A DNA stretch of 64,000 bases from Ottelia alismoides (GCA_037367405.1 JAZKJV010009632.1:1-64000); one strand, 5' to 3'; positions 47,653 to 61,900 are shown, counted from the first letter of the stretch. Program-made: numbers and translations. Notes: generated by a model not told the origin, from the letters alone.

Positions 47653-47655
47653 AAC

Positions 47656-48924
47656 TGTGAGACCCGTTCTCACGGATTCGGGACACCCGTTTACACATCA
47701 CTCATAGTATCATGTTCGTTAAAAATCGCATTAGAGTAAATCTTATTAATTAGAAGTAACAGGAAATTTTAGTGGCTCCAAAAAAAGCAAGTAAATTGGT
47801 ATTGACAATTAAAATTTAGAACTACTTGCAATGAAATATGTTTTCAAGTTGTTTGGTATGTAAAACCTCATTCTACTCATCCTACATTAATTACCCATAT
47901 TGATCATTTTTATACAAATGTTATACGATCCATATTTAAGTCATTATCTTTATATTAATTATAATATATGTCTGATTGGTCGTGGGGATGTGAAAGATGA
48001 GTCTTTGATATAATCATTGTCTTTATTAAATGCTTATGATGAGTCAGGTGTTTTGATTCTTTTCTTGTTGAATTTCTCAAGCTTAGTGGATAGTTTGTGG
48101 TCTTGGTCTGGGTAAGACCTCATACTATGACTCTAAGGAAGTAAAGAATCCTTAAGGTTGGGGTGCCTCCGTAGGCATGCGGTGGAGTAAAATGCATCCT
48201 AACTAAGTTCCCAACACGTCCACTAATTATTTCAAACAACTATGGTAGTAGCTCATATGTCTGATAAGGATGATTTTCATGATATGGTCTTTTCTCTTTG
48301 TCAGGAATTACTGGTGGAACAGTAACTAGTTCAATGGAAACTAAACTCATCTACAACCAACTAAACTGTAACCAAGCTCCCATGTAACCAACTCAACTGT
48401 AAATCATCTCAGCTTTAACCAAATTCATTTGTGACTCGATCCAATCTCAATTGTAACTCCTCTAAATTCAACTGTAATTGATTCAAATGTAGTCATAGAG
48501 GATTAAGATGTATACATGAATGATTTGGATGTAGTATCGCCAAGTCTGTTGGCGAAAAGTAAACAAAACTCAAGCGGTGAGGTAGCCTATAAAAGGCTCT
48601 TTCATCTCACCCTATAAGTGGAAGTATGGTCCAGTAGAGAGATAGGTCTACTCCAAAACTAGGCCACTGAGACGGCTTGGAGAGACTCCCCGGAAGAGTC
48701 ACCCCAAACGAAAAATCGACCCGACCGGTACGGACAAACGAGCTCGAAAAACTAAAATCGAGGATCCTCCAGCCTAGGTACCCTAAAGCACAAGGGTCAG
48801 CGGAACTGGTCTTTAAAAGAAAACCTGTGGATCCCAGAGAGGCGTAAAAATTACGAGCGCTCGCGTAAAAAACCGAGAAAAATACTGAGATCGTAGATCC
48901 ACATATTAAGCGATCGCGGCCCTA
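47656..48924 (-). repeat. 5' LTR of the gypsy element
   Basis: It is homologous to the left LTR up to 48732. The next 190 bp have no partner because the left LTR is truncated. The outer end at 48924 rests only on the ATTGG match and does not give the usual TG end, so it could be elsewhere within 48733-49030. Confidence 0.65.
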
Positions 48925-49079
48925 ATTGGGCTTCCTAATCTCCCGCCCAGCTGAGGGTTACCGCACCCTCGCACGGTCAGGCGTAAAGGTCACCATGATT
49001 GACATTCATAATTACCAGTTATTATTGAATCACCACCACTGACTTGATTCCCCGACTTTTCTCAATCTTTGTTGTGGTT

Positions 49080-50600
49080 GACTGTACAGATCTAGGTCTT
49101 TTGTCAATAGTTCAGACAATAGTGATTTATATTTAATAAAATGTAATTAAAGAATTATTACATGAAGATGATTAATCTTTTTGGTCATACTTTATTATTT
49201 CTAAATTTTGAGATCATTAGATACTCATTGGATGTAATATTTACATGGTTGTTTTATAAGTATATAGGCGAAACTATAACTCATTACAACTGAATTCTAC
49301 ATCTCAGTTCAACGGATTATCTAAATTTCATAATCAAGATCTTCACGTAAATTAGCTTACATATTTGCATTTGATCAACACTGGATTATCAATCAGATTC
49401 ACTCCGCAAGAGGAAATTGCGTGATATATTAAAATTTGACATTAATATTCTCTGGCACTCACATCAAATTTCACGACATTCTATCATTTGTACTGGTTGT
49501 TAGAACAAATTTTCATCTAAGTAAACCTACTTAGCTACACATGTTCACATACTTTTATATGTTGCTTTTACTCTCTTTGTGGATTGTTGTTATTGCTTTA
49601 TTACTATTCCAAAAGAAGTCATTATGAAGGCTAGAATCAATTCTCATAAGATCATCATATTTGATCTTATGTAAGTAAGATATTAAATCCGATCAATATT
49701 TGTACACGGAAAATTTAACTAACTGGTATCAAAGAGATTGCCTATGATGATTAAGCCCTCTTATTCGAACAGTGTCTCATATGTAGATAGAAGTCGATCA
49801 TAATAAGGCCATCCATAGTCTTTAATAAAAAAATGTGGCAGCAGGGTCATATGTTGCAATGCTTACAATGTTCATCCCTGAAGTAAGAGTTTCACTAATT
49901 GAACAATCCTCAGCAGATTTTGATTTCGAGCGACTGCAGCCAATGGACATATACATATAGTTTCGAACTTCTATCCAAAAATATGTTCAGAAGGTATCAC
50001 TCCCCCAACCTAGTTTACACAAAATTACAACGGTATATATAAAAGTGATTACGATTTCTACAGGTGATGGGAATGTGAACTTTCAATAGTGCAACATAAT
50101 CATAATTCAGGAACAATCCAAATCTAGTCCTTCATCAAACATTGTTCAAGATACTTCTTTACCTCAGTTGGTTTCCCTATGTGAAGGGGTGAGATCATGC
50201 GTTTACCATTCTATCTATAATTATTACGAGTAATGACTTATCTGATCCCGAATGCAATCATTGATGTACTATTAATTGTATTGATTCTAAGAGATAATAT
50301 TGATATATTATAAAACTGTAACTGAAGTCATGTCATGAATGATAAGAAGAATGCTCATCTAACATCATTCCCTTTTATTTTGAATGTCACTATTGTTTCC
50401 TGTCGATGGTTATTTCCTATACAACATACACTTGATGGTAAGGTTGATTGGCTTAAAGATGGTCTTTCAATATAAGAATTCTCTTATACATATGGAGTTG
50501 ATTACACCAAGCTTTTTCTCTAGTAACTAGTATGGAGTCCAGGTGCACCAAAAGTTGGCTTATTTGTGAATTTGATATGACTAATACTTTCTTATAAGAT
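49080..50600 (+). mobile_element. Ty1/copia remnant: LTR-like part, primer site, reverse transcriptase scrap
   Basis: TGGTATCAAAGA at 49724-49735 matches the initiator-Met primer site at 10 of 12 positions. The preceding 0.6 kb has the look of a copia LTR (tataagtatataggcgaaac at 49252-49271), but its start is not defined. At 50402-50597 the plus strand reads the start of the copia reverse transcriptase: PIQHTLDGKVDWLKDGL, TYGVDYTKLFSLVTS and WLICEFDMTNTFL, with stops. The rest of the element is gone. Confidence 0.5.
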
Positions 50601-52697
50601 AATATCAGTTAGTTAGTTTTTATGTCCCAACCCTAGATACTTAGAAGACTTTTGTAATAAAAATTTTATAGGCTAAGTCGTGCATGGAAGGCAGCAACAG
50701 AAGGGAGAAAGATTGTACCTTTGCTCCTCTAAGTTTTGAGCGTATTTGTGGCTTTATATAACATACAATAGTAGCTCAAATACCTGATGGATAACAACAT
50801 AAAAAGGGGAAAAACGAATTAGAAACTTCAACATTGACTTTATTGAGAGCAAAGAGGAGAGAGATTTGTACCTTCAGATATCTCCAATTTGGAGATCCAA
50901 ACTTGCATGCGGTAACCTCTTCTTGAGAAGAGCTTCAGTTTATTCAGATCCGGATGTTACAATTGGGAAAGCTTATGATCTTGATAGGTTACACGATGAG
51001 CTGATGGGGGAATGGGGGTATAAAGCTCACATCTTTGGAGTTTGTTGAAATGGATGTGCTCATGGCTAGTCAAGCTTAGGGCTTGGGTGTCCTCCCTCCA
51101 AGGTTGAGAATTGGGTTGGGTTCGTTATATTTGGTTCGAAATCTATCCTGCATAGTCTGATCCAAACCCTGATTCGAAAATTAAATTAATAGGATTTTTA
51201 GACTAAATATGAGCTCAAACAAGTTTTCGAATCGAGTTCAAGCCTAACAAGGCGAAAACTCGCTGTTTACCCTATTTAAAAGTGTCAATTTATGTTTTAA
51301 TCAGGTACAAAGCTCGTGATTGTTTTACTTGTAAATATCCAAGTCAATTTAAGTGCATCAATTTAGTGCGAAATTAATTCCGATTGTGTTCAAGTGGAAT
51401 GAAAATGCTTTTATGATTTTTAGTGAACTTCAATTTTTTATGGCAATTGCTAATGAAGCAAAAGTAAACGAAAACAAGACACAAAATAATGCACAACAAT
51501 GGACTTAAGGAATTGTACCCAACTTAATTAATCCAAGCTCAATCCAAATTAAGTTCAAACAATCAATTTACTAAGTTTCCTGGAATCTTCGTGCAATAGG
51601 AATTTTAAAACATGGTTTTTGTAACTCTTTATGATTAATGAATGATTAAATATGTAAGCTGCAATTTTTAGGATCTTTTTAAATTGAGTAAATTACAATT
51701 TGGGTCCTTATCTATGGGCCTGATCCCAGAATAGGTCCCGATCTTTAAATGGTCGTGGTCTCCGGACTTCCGTGGATAACCTGTAAAATACGCACGTATC
51801 TCTAGACTTTTTCCTGAAGTCAGCTTCATCGATCATTCTCGAGCATCCGCTAACATCTTTGCACGATCATTCTGGACCATGGATTTTGGGGATGTGACAG
51901 CATGCTAAGTTTATCATAGCCAGTTTGAAGTTTCCAAGTCAAAGGCATAAGGGTTTTTGGCAGTCTGTCCCGCATCCATGATGAGAAATAAAAAAAACGG
52001 CATGTTTTCTCATGATTGGATGCCATGTGCTTCACTGGAAATATTTTTGTGCTTGAGGAGATAACGTGCGTTGGAGATTTGTGTAATTTTTTTGCAAGTC
52101 CCAGATTTTGTGTCTATTTCAATTTGGTTCCCTACATAGTCTATCACAATACCTCAAGTAAAAAAAGGACATGTTTGATCAGGTCAACATCATGATCCTC
52201 TGTATCTTAAGATCTCAGATTTTCCAACCTGCTGGTCTCTGTATTCCTTTTTCTTATCCTTTTAGTTAGGTTGTTATATGATCTCATCCCCTTGTCAACT
52301 TTAATTGAAGAAGATATAAAGCAGGACTGCCCTTTGGTCTAGAGAAGGCATTTTAATACTTTGAATGAGGTCGATGGAGAACTTTGAATGAGTGGTCTGC
52401 TCTATCACACGTAATCAATACAATAATAACAATGACGATAAAGATCCGATCTGCTCGAATCAATTAACATTCAGGAATCGTCTCGAATGCTCTTCTTTAT
52501 TGGGAAAGGAACAAAGAGCTTTTGCTTTGAGCTTCTCTTTTGACTATAGGCGTCAAAAATATCTTAACAAGCAATTCTGAATGGGCTATTTGCATCGGCG
52601 ATTCTTCTGTTCTTGCACGAGCGAGATTGAAAACTTCTTAATCCAAAAACCAATTCTGCAAAAAAAAACACCAAAGTAAAACAACTTTTAGCCAAAC
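50601..52697. other. intergenic stretch without a recognised gene
   Basis: Frames at 50866-51048, 51850-52035 and 52392-52580 are short and match nothing I recognise. Around 51670-51760 a phrase (acaatttgggtcc...cagaataggtccc) looks like half of a MITE. Confidence 0.45.
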
Positions 52698-52705
52698 CTT
52701 CTCTC

Positions 52706-53484
52706 TGGGGTTTGACATCGGGTCGGGTCGGGTTGGATTTGATTTGGCCCGATCCAAGCCCATTTAAATATATGGGCTAATGGGTCGGACCTAGGTTCAT
52801 TTTCTAGGCCCAAACCCAAAGCCGATCCAAACAAAATGGGTCGGGTTCTGGTCGGACCGGTCCAATTAAATACATGTGTACACAATATCATGTGTTCCGT
52901 TCTTGCATTTGTCTGGTTGTGTCTTATGCATGTGTGCATGTTTAAGACTTTAAGTACGTTAACTAGTTCGTGATTCTGACATAGTTGTATGTTGGAAATA
53001 GAAATGTGGTAGAAAAATGTGACTACTTAAAGCACCATTCAATTCACCATTACATATTATATTATGAATGCTGGCACTATAACTCAATACAGATTAGCTA
53101 CTTACAGTTGTATATGCTCTAACACTTGAGAACACATATTCCATTCCATTCTTGCATATTAGTGCAATAATATCCTCATTCCGCGCTAATGGATATGGTT
53201 ATTGATGAGTCTAAGCATTTATTTTACACTCGATAAAGGATATGAAAGTTAGAACATGGTATTTAGAATGAACATGAATATACCAGATATAATTATATCG
53301 TATAGGTCGGGCTAACGAGCTAGCGGGTTGGGGCCTTCTTAAGCCCCAACACGACCCCAAAATCAATACATGCTCATTTTAGGCCCACAATCCGTCCACT
53401 AAATTTTGGATTTAAGTTTAGATCGGATTATACGGGTCGAGTTTTGGACCGAGTCAGGTTGACCCATCCCAATGCCCAACCTTA
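52706..53484. mobile_element. non-autonomous hAT-like element, 779 bp
   Basis: The left end TGGGGTTTGACATCGGG and the reverse complement of the right end TAAGGTTGGGCATTGGG are similar. Both are followed by 'gggtcgggt' repeats. The flanks CTTCTCTC (52698-52705) and CTTCTCCC (53485-53492) match at 7 of 8, the hAT length. There is no transposase. Confidence 0.75.
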
Positions 53485-53492
53485 CTTCTCCC

Positions 53493-54338
53493 ACTCAAGG
53501 AAAAAAATCACTCAAGCAAAATGAAATTCCATCAAATGCATTTTAATAAATCAACCAATAACAATACGTCTCCATATGGTCATGATATTGTATTGCTGTA
53601 GGACCACTTTTTTGACATAATCACCGGTGAACTATTTTTAAGGGTTTTTGTATCATAAACCACAAGCTTATTACTATTGTCCAAATACCTTTGAAAATAC
53701 GATCTCCATGAAAAAAAACCCTCTAAAATTCATTGTTTCAAAGAAGTGTCCTTCCTCTATTAAATAGCAAATAAACCCACACTTCGTGATAAGCGAATTT
53801 AAAAACTACTAATTATTGTTTGTAGCATATTGTATAAAAAAATCAATACATGAAAAATGCGGGTTGTACCATTTCTACTTTATTTTTAGAACAATGGTTT
53901 TGAAATTATATCGGGACCTAATCCTAGTAAAATTTTAATTTTACTCCAAAATTGAACCGATGTTTCCAGTGTTGTCTACCAATTATAAAATAAAGAGCTG
54001 CTCCTACTAAGCATTGTATGTGCTGGGTCAATGAATTTGTTTATCGAATATTTTTCATTTTAAGAATTTGAAAATTCCGATATAGGGTTTTGAAATATAT
54101 CTTGAAAGTCAAAAAACATTTATAATAAATAGGACAATGGTACATTGTTTCACGTCTAGGTAGGGAAATGTACGTAAGATTGAAAAAACGGGAGAGAAAT
54201 ATATAGTTTTCTTTCTATTTTATCATTGTTATACATACATCATGAATTCATGTATCGAAAACGAGTAAAAAATACATTTTACCTGGATTAAATAATTCCA
54301 GTGGGATCATCAGTGCCCTCAACATAATATTACTATGA
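53493..54338. other. AT-rich intergenic stretch, nothing recognised
   Basis: No long frame, repeat or domain is visible. Confidence 0.5.
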
Positions 54339-54697
54339 AGAAAATGGGGTTGCCCCTTAAGGGGAGCTAACTTGGCTCCCCCGCCCCATTTCCCCTCATT
54401 TTTTTAATTTTTCCATAACTTTTCATCATTATATCTCTATATTATGTCATTCAAATTTTGTGTGAAACAAACACTCTTACTGCCTCCATCCAGACATGGG
54501 CGATTTCAACAATTATGCGACCGTTAAAAAAATGACTGTGTAGATGGAGGTTGTAGGAGTCTCTCTTTATCAAGAAACTTGAATAACATAATATAGGAAT
54601 ATATTGATGAATTTTCGTAAAAGTATTTTTCAAAAAAAAATAGAGGAAAATGGGGCCGGGGGGGCAAGTTTGCTCCCCAAGAGGCAGCCCTATTTTC
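54339..54697. mobile_element. foldback MITE with ~60-bp inverted repeats
   Basis: The left arm (gaaaatggggttgcccctta, then ggggagctaacttggctccc) and the right arm in reverse complement (gaaaatagggctgcctctt, then ggggagcaaacttgcccccc) are clear inverted copies ending at 'ccccattttcctc'. The target duplication is not certain (an ATGA-type match at most), so the superfamily is open. The minus-strand frame 54451-54720 is a by-product. Confidence 0.75.
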
Positions 54698-55095
54698 CCA
54701 TGATGCGCGGTTAACATCAATTATATATATCTAAGAAATAGCGAATAATAAAATAGAAAAGGTAGGCTTAGAATTTTTCCTCAGAGAAAAAATATAACAT
54801 GTTGAAGTACTATTTGTAAATTATATAGAATAAAATGTGAAAGGAAGAAGAACAAGAACATATCTAGCATATGATTTTATAAGCGTATTAAAATGTGTTC
54901 TGAATGAATAATGGCCATCCTCAAAATATAGTATTCGAAGAGTAACCATTGATTGTGTATGTCAAAAGGGAGAGGACATCTGCGTTAGATTTTGAAGGGT
55001 AACAACATCCCATCTGAACTAATTAAAAATATAAAATATAATGGTCCAAAGGCAATGCTCTCACGCTCTCACAATGTCAGGCTCTCACAGAATTA

Positions 55096-55227
55096 TATGA
55101 TTCCCCATGGCGCGAGTACTGTTCATCCATGGTGCGAGTACTGTTCATCCATGGCGCGAGTACTGTTTGAGCTTTCCATCATCATCATCATCATTATATG
55201 ATTCCCCATGGCGCGAGTACTGTTCAT
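55096..55227. repeat. 22-bp minisatellite and a duplicated 37-bp block
   Basis: A 22-bp unit beginning CCATGGCGCGAGTACTG starts at 55105, 55127 and 55149, and again at 55206 after an (ATC)n run. The block beginning ATTATATGATTCCCCATGG is repeated at about 55092 and 55191. Confidence 0.9.
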
Positions 55228-55914
55228 CCATTTCCGAATTCTTTCGACCATTCGAAATTTCCACCAGAAATTTGCCTGCTCCAATTCGTAATTTCATCCC
55301 AGAAATCCTATTCAAATTAAGCTATGAGCACGTGCGGACTTGCAGATACACACGTCGATCAATTTTTTCTTGATTGCTTTTCGAAGAAATCCCATCCGAG
55401 TTAAGCAGCGAACAGATGTCTTCTTGCTAAGCGGTATTTGTTTACTTCGCTAAATTCATATAACATCTCGGTTTCTCTCCCTTTTACTCTCATCAGGCTA
55501 TCCGATGACATGTATCCTCACTATTGTTCAATAGATCACGGAGGTGGGCGCGACGGCAATGGTGAGGGAGGAGGCGGCAGAGGCCTGGCAAACACAGGTG
55601 CAGGTCATGCGTGTACTCAAAATAGAGAAACCCACATTGATGTATGTCATAGATAAAGATGAATATTTTGGCATAGTGCAAAAGAGAGGAAATGAGCTCA
55701 AGGAGAGGAAAAGATGGTGGCACTCGACTACTTAGAGAACAACTAGGCAGTAGTACTCACATGGGTCATAGCCAACATCCTCGACTAGGGGGGGCGAGAC
55801 CAAGCACCGGTTTTCGTCCCAATCGAGCTCCCCTCTCATCCCTCTGTCCGAGTTCTGGGAACGAGAGGTCGACCAGCTGTATGTTGAATGTTCTGCACTT
55901 AATACTGATGCGAC
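55228..55914. other. unique sequence left of the tandem array
   Basis: It contains a G-rich patch (55540-55610). The frames at 55438-55735 are short and unrecognised. Confidence 0.45.
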
Positions 55915-58900
55915 GCAGAAAGAGTTTTGCTTTCTTGTATACTTTTATCTTATTTATCATCATTATCTCCTTTGCTTTAAAAAAAGATTTTCTTTACGTT
56001 CAAAAAATGATGCAATCTCAAAGATATATTAGGAAAACATTCAGGAGAGGTGGACGCAGTGGAGAATCTAAGGCACGATCCACCCGTGATTGGTAGGAGA
56101 AGCCTCAACTCCATCCAGTGGTATTTATTCATGTTTTCTCTCCATCTCTTGTATTTATCTATTTATCTATTTACAAAGATATAAAAATATAGTTTGATAA
56201 ATTGTTTTGTCAAGGGATAGTTTGTTGTTAAAAAGATTACCAATGCATATATTAAACAGTAAATCATCGGATCCAAATGAATTAACAGAGAAACAACACC
56301 GAATAAGATTATATTAATCGCATGTTTCCCAATCATTATCCGATTATAAAATGCAACCATGAACTGATTAAAAGAATAGAAACATAAATAAGGGCATGAT
56401 CCAGAAAGGGCAAAGCAATAAACATATTGCGACAAACAAAATGAAATAAAGATTAGATTAGAAGTCACCGAAGCGTCCATAACATGGACTGTACTTAGAG
56501 AAGATATCGCCCCCACAATACCGGTGCGTAGGGTACTGGCGATCCGCTCCCAGGATGCGACGGCTCACGATAGTCGTCGGCGCACACCAACGGGATCGTC
56601 CTCGATTGTACCTCAGAGAACTGCAGCCGAGAGAGGAAGAGGAAGACGTTCGTCCGTAAGAGGAAGAACCAGAGAGAGAGAGACGGCAGAAAGAGTTTTG
56701 CTTTCTTGTATACTTTTATCTTATTTATCATCATTATCTCCTTTGCTTTAAAAAAAGATTTTCTTTACGTTCAAAAAATGATGCAATCTCAAAGATATAT
56801 TAGGAAAACATTCAGAAGAGGTGGACGCAGTGGAGAATCTAAGGCACGACCCACCCGTTATTGGTAGGAGAAGCCTCAACTCCATCCAGTGGTATTTATT
56901 CATGTTTTCTCTCCATCTCTTGTATTTATCTATTTATCGATTAACAAAGATATAAAAATATAGTTTGATAAATTGTTTTGTCAAGGGATAGTTTGTTGTT
57001 AAAAAGATTACCAATGCATATATTAAACAGTAAATCATCGGATCCAAATGAACTAACAGAGAAACAACACCGAATAAGATTATATTAATCGCATGTTTCC
57101 CAATCATTATCCGATTATAAAATGCAACCATGAACTGATTAAAAGAATAGAAACATAAATAAGGGCATGATCCAGAAAGGGCAAAGCAATAAACATATTG
57201 CGACAAACAAAATGAAATAAAGATTAGATTAGAAGTCACCGAAGCGTCCATGAAATGAACTGTCCTTAGAGAAGATATCGCCCCCACAATACCGGTGCGT
57301 AGGGTACTGGCGATCCGCTCCCAGGATGCAACGGCTCACGATAGTCGTCGGCGCACACCAACGGGATCGTCCTCGATTGTACCTCAGAGAACTGCAGCCG
57401 AGAGAGGAAGAGGAAGACGTTCGTCCGTGAGAGGAAGAACCAGAGAGAGAGAGACGGCAGAAAGAGTTTTGCTTTCTTGTATACTTTTATCTTATTTATC
57501 ATCATTATCTCCTTTGCTTTAAAAAAAGATTTTCTTTACGTTCAAAAAATGATGCAATCTCAAAGATATATTAGGAAAACATTCAGAAGAGGTGGACGCA
57601 GTGGAGAATCTAAGGCACGACCCACCCGTTATTGGTAGGAGAAGCCTCAACTCCATCCAGTGGTATTTATTCATGTTTTCTCTCCATCTCTTGTATTTAT
57701 CTATTTATCGATTAACAAAGATATAAAAATATAGTTTGATAAATTGTTTTGTCAAGGGATAGTTTGTTGTTAAAAAGATTACCAATGCATATATTAAACA
57801 GTAAATCATCGGATCCAAATGAATTAACAGAGAAACAACACCGAATAAGATTATATTAATCGCATGTTTCCCAATCATTATCCGATTATAAAATGCAACC
57901 ATGAACTGATTAAAAGAATAGAAACATAAATAAGGGCATGATCCAGAAAGGGCAAAGCAATAAACATATTGCGACAAACAAAATGAAATAAAGATTAGAT
58001 TAGAAGTCACCGAAGCGTCCATGAAATGGACTGTCCTTAGAGAAGATATCGCCCCCACAATACCGGTGCGTAGGGTACTGGCGATCCGCTCCCAGGATGC
58101 GACGGCTCACGATAGTCGTCGGCGCACACCAACGGGATCGTCCTCGATTGTACCTCAGAGAACTGCAGCCGAGAGAGGAAGAGGAAGACGTTCGTCCGTG
58201 AGAGGAAGAACCAGAAAGAGAGAGACGGCAGAAAGAGTTTTGCTTTCTTGTATACTTTTATCTTATTTATCATCATTATCTCCTTTGCTTTAAAAAAAGA
58301 TTTTCTTTACGTTCAAAAAATGATGCAATCTCAAAGATATATTAGGAAAACATTCAGAAGAGGTGGACGCAGTGGAGAATCTAAGGCACGACCCACCCGT
58401 TATTGGTAGGAGAAGCCTCAACTCCATCCAGTGGTATTTATTCATGTTTTCTCTCCATCTCTTGTACTTATCTATTTATCGATTAACAAAGATATAAAAA
58501 TATAGTTTGATAAATTGTTTTGTCAAGGGATAGTTTGTTGTTAAAAAGATTACCAATGCATATATTAAACAGTAAATCATCGGATCCAAATGAATTAACA
58601 GAGAAACAACACCGAATAAGATTATATTAATCGCATGTTTCCCAATCATTATCCGATTATAAAATGCAACCATGAACTGATTAAAAGAATAGAAACATAA
58701 ATAAGGGCATGATCCAGAAAGGGCAAAGCAATAAACATATTGCGACAAACAAAATGAAATAAAGATTAGATTAGAAGTCACCGAAGCGTCCATGAAATGG
58801 ACTGTCCTTAGATAAGATATCGCCCCCACAATACCGGTGCGTAGGGTACTGGCGATTCGCTCCCAGGATGCGACGGCTCACGATAGTCGTCGGCGCACAC

Positions 58901-61900
58901 CAACGAGATCGTCCTCGATTGTACCTCAGAGAACTGCAGCCGAGAGAGGAAGAGGAAGACATTCGTCCGTGAGAGGAAGAACCAGAGAGAGAGAGAGACG
59001 GCAGAAAGAGTTTTGCTTTCTTGTATACTTTTATCTTATTTATCATCATTATCTCCTTTGCTTTAAAAAAAGATTTTCTTTACGTTCAAAAAATGATGCA
59101 ATCTCAAAGATATATTAGAAAAACATTCAGAAGAGGTGGACGCAGTGGAGAATCTAAGGCACGACCCACCCGTTATTGGTAGGAGAAGCCTCAACTCCAT
59201 CCAGTGGTATTTATTCATGTTTTCTCTCCATCTCTTGTATTTATCTATTTATCGATTAACAAAGATATAAAAATATAGTTTGATAAATTGTTTTGTCAAG
59301 GGATAGTTTGTTGTTAAAAAGATTACCAATGCATATATTAAACAGTAAATCATCGGATCCAAATGAACTAACAGAGAAACAACACCGAATAAGATTATAT
59401 TAATCGCATGTTCCCAATCATTATCCGATTATAAAATGCAACCATGAACTGATTAAAAGAATAGAAACATAAATAAGGGCATGATCCAGAAAGGGCAAAG
59501 CAATAAACATATTGCGAAAACAAAATGAAATAAAGATTAGATTAGAAGTCACCGAAGCGTCCATGAAATAGACTGTCCTTAAAGAAGATATCGCCCCCAC
59601 AATACCGGTGCGTAGGGTACTGGCGATCCGCTCCCAGGATGCGACGGCTCACGATAGTCGTCGGCGCACACCAACGGGATCGTCCTCGATTGTACGTCAG
59701 AGAACTGCAGCCGAGAGAGGAAGAGGAAGACGTTCGTCCGTGAGAGGAAGAACCAGAGAGAGAGACGGCAGAAAGAGTTTTGCTTTCTTGTATACTTTTA
59801 TCTTATTTATCATCATTATCTCCTTTGCTTTAAAAAAAGATTTTCTTTACGTTCAAAAAATGATGCAATCTCAAAGATATATTAGGAAAACATTCAGAAG
59901 AGGTGGACGCAGTGGAGAATCTAAGGCACGACCCACCCGTTATTGGTAGGAGAAGCCTCAACTCCATCCAGTGGTATTTATTCATGTTTTCTCTCCATCT
60001 CTTGTATTTATCTATTTATCGATTAACAAAGATATAAAAATATAGTTTGATAAATTGTTTTGTCAAGGGATAGTTTGTTGTTAAAAAGATTACCAATGCA
60101 TATATTAAACAGTAAATCATCGGATCCAAATGAACTAACAGAGAAACAACACCGAATAAGATTATATTAATCGCATGTTTCCCAATCATTATCCGATTAT
60201 AAAATGCAACCATGAACTGATAAAAAGAATAGAAACATAAATAAGGGCATGATCCAAAAAGGGCAAAGCAATAAACATATTGCGACAAACAAAATGAAAT
60301 AAAGATTAGATTAGAAGTCACCGAAACGTCCATGAAATGGACTGTCCTTAGATAAGATATCGCCCCCACAATACCGGTGCGTAGGGTACTGGCTATCCGC
60401 TCCCAGGATGCGACGGCTCACGATAGTCGTCGGCGCACACCAACGGGATCGTCCTCGATTGTACCTCAGAGAACTGCAGCCGAGAGAGGAAGAGGAAGAC
60501 GTTCGTCCGTGAGAGGAAGAACCAGAGAGAGAGAGACGGCAGAAAGAGTTTTGCTTTCTTGTATACTTTTATCTTATTTATCATCATTATCTCCTTTGCT
60601 TTAAAAAAAGATTTTCTTTACGTTCAAAAAATGATGCAATCTCAAAGATATATTAGGAAAACATTCAGAAGAGGTGGACGCAGTGGAGAATCTAAGGCAC
60701 GACCCACCCGTTATTGGTAGGAGAAGCCTCAACTCCATCCAGTGGTATTTATTCATGTTTTCTCTCCATCTCTTGTATTTATCTATTTATCGATTAACAA
60801 AGATATAAAAATATAGTTTGATAAATTGTTTTGTCAAGGGATAGTTTGTTGTTAAAAAGATTACCAATGCATATATTAAACAGTAAATCATCGGATCCAA
60901 ATGAATTAACAGAGAAACAACACCGAATAAGATTATATTAATCGCATGTTTCCCAATCATTATCCGATTATAAAATGCAACCATGAACTGATTAAAAGAA
61001 TAGAAACATAAATACGGGCATGATCCAGAAAGGGCAAAGCAATAAACATATTGCGACAAACAAAATGAAATAAAGATTAGATTAGAAGTCACCGAAGCGT
61101 CCATGAAATGGACTGTCCTTAGAGAAGATATCGCCCCCACAATACCGGTGCGTAGGGTACTGGCGATCCGCTTCCAGGATGCGACGGCTCACGATAGTCG
61201 TCGGCGCACACCAACGGGATCGTCCTCGATTGTACCTCAGAGAACTGCAGCCGAGAGAGGAAGAGGAAGACGTTCGTCCGTGAGAGGAAGAACCAGAGAG
61301 AGAGAGACGGCAGAAAGAGTTTTGCTTTCTTGTATACTTTTATCTTATTTATCATCATTATCTCCTTTGCTTTAAAAAAAGATTTTCTTTATGTTCAAAA
61401 AATGATGCAATCTCAAAGATATATTAGGAAAACATTCAGAAGAGGTGGACGCAGTGGAGAATCTAAGGCACGACCCACCCGTTATTGGTAGGAGAAGCCT
61501 CAACTCCATCCAGTGGTATTTATTCATGTTTTCTCTCCATCTCTTGTATTTATCTATTTATCGATTAACAAAGATATAAAAATATAGTTTGATAAATTGT
61601 TTTGTCAAGGGATAGTTTGTTGTTAAAAAGATTACCAATGCATATATTAAACAGTAAATCATCGGATCCAAATGAATTAACAGAGAAACAACACCGAATA
61701 AGATTATATTAATCGCATGTTTCCCAATCATTATCCGATTATAAAATGCAACCATGAACTGATTAAAAGAATAGAAACATAAATAAGGGCATGATCCAGA
61801 AAGGGCAAAGCAATAAACATATTGCGACAAACAAAATGAAATAAAGATTAGATTAGAAGTCACCGAAGCGTCCATGAAATGGACTGTCCTTAGAGAAGAT

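Larger units (their letters stand above)
44800..48924 (-). mobile_element. Ty3/gypsy retrotransposon, internally deleted
   Basis: Two LTR copies (44800-45868 and 47656-48732 or longer) flank 1.8 kb of pol. The minus strand has an initiator-Met-type primer site beside the right-hand LTR, so the element reads leftward. Gag is almost absent, and so is everything from RNase H to the end of pol, including integrase. The left LTR is joined directly to RNase H coding sequence. If the right LTR extends to 48924, ATTGG would be the target duplication (44795-44799 and 48925-48929). That boundary is tentative. Confidence 0.82.

Noticed and set aside
55105..55227. Short evenly spaced repeats as a CRISPR-like array
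   Set aside because: Units are directly adjacent without unique spacers, and this is a plant nuclear sequence.
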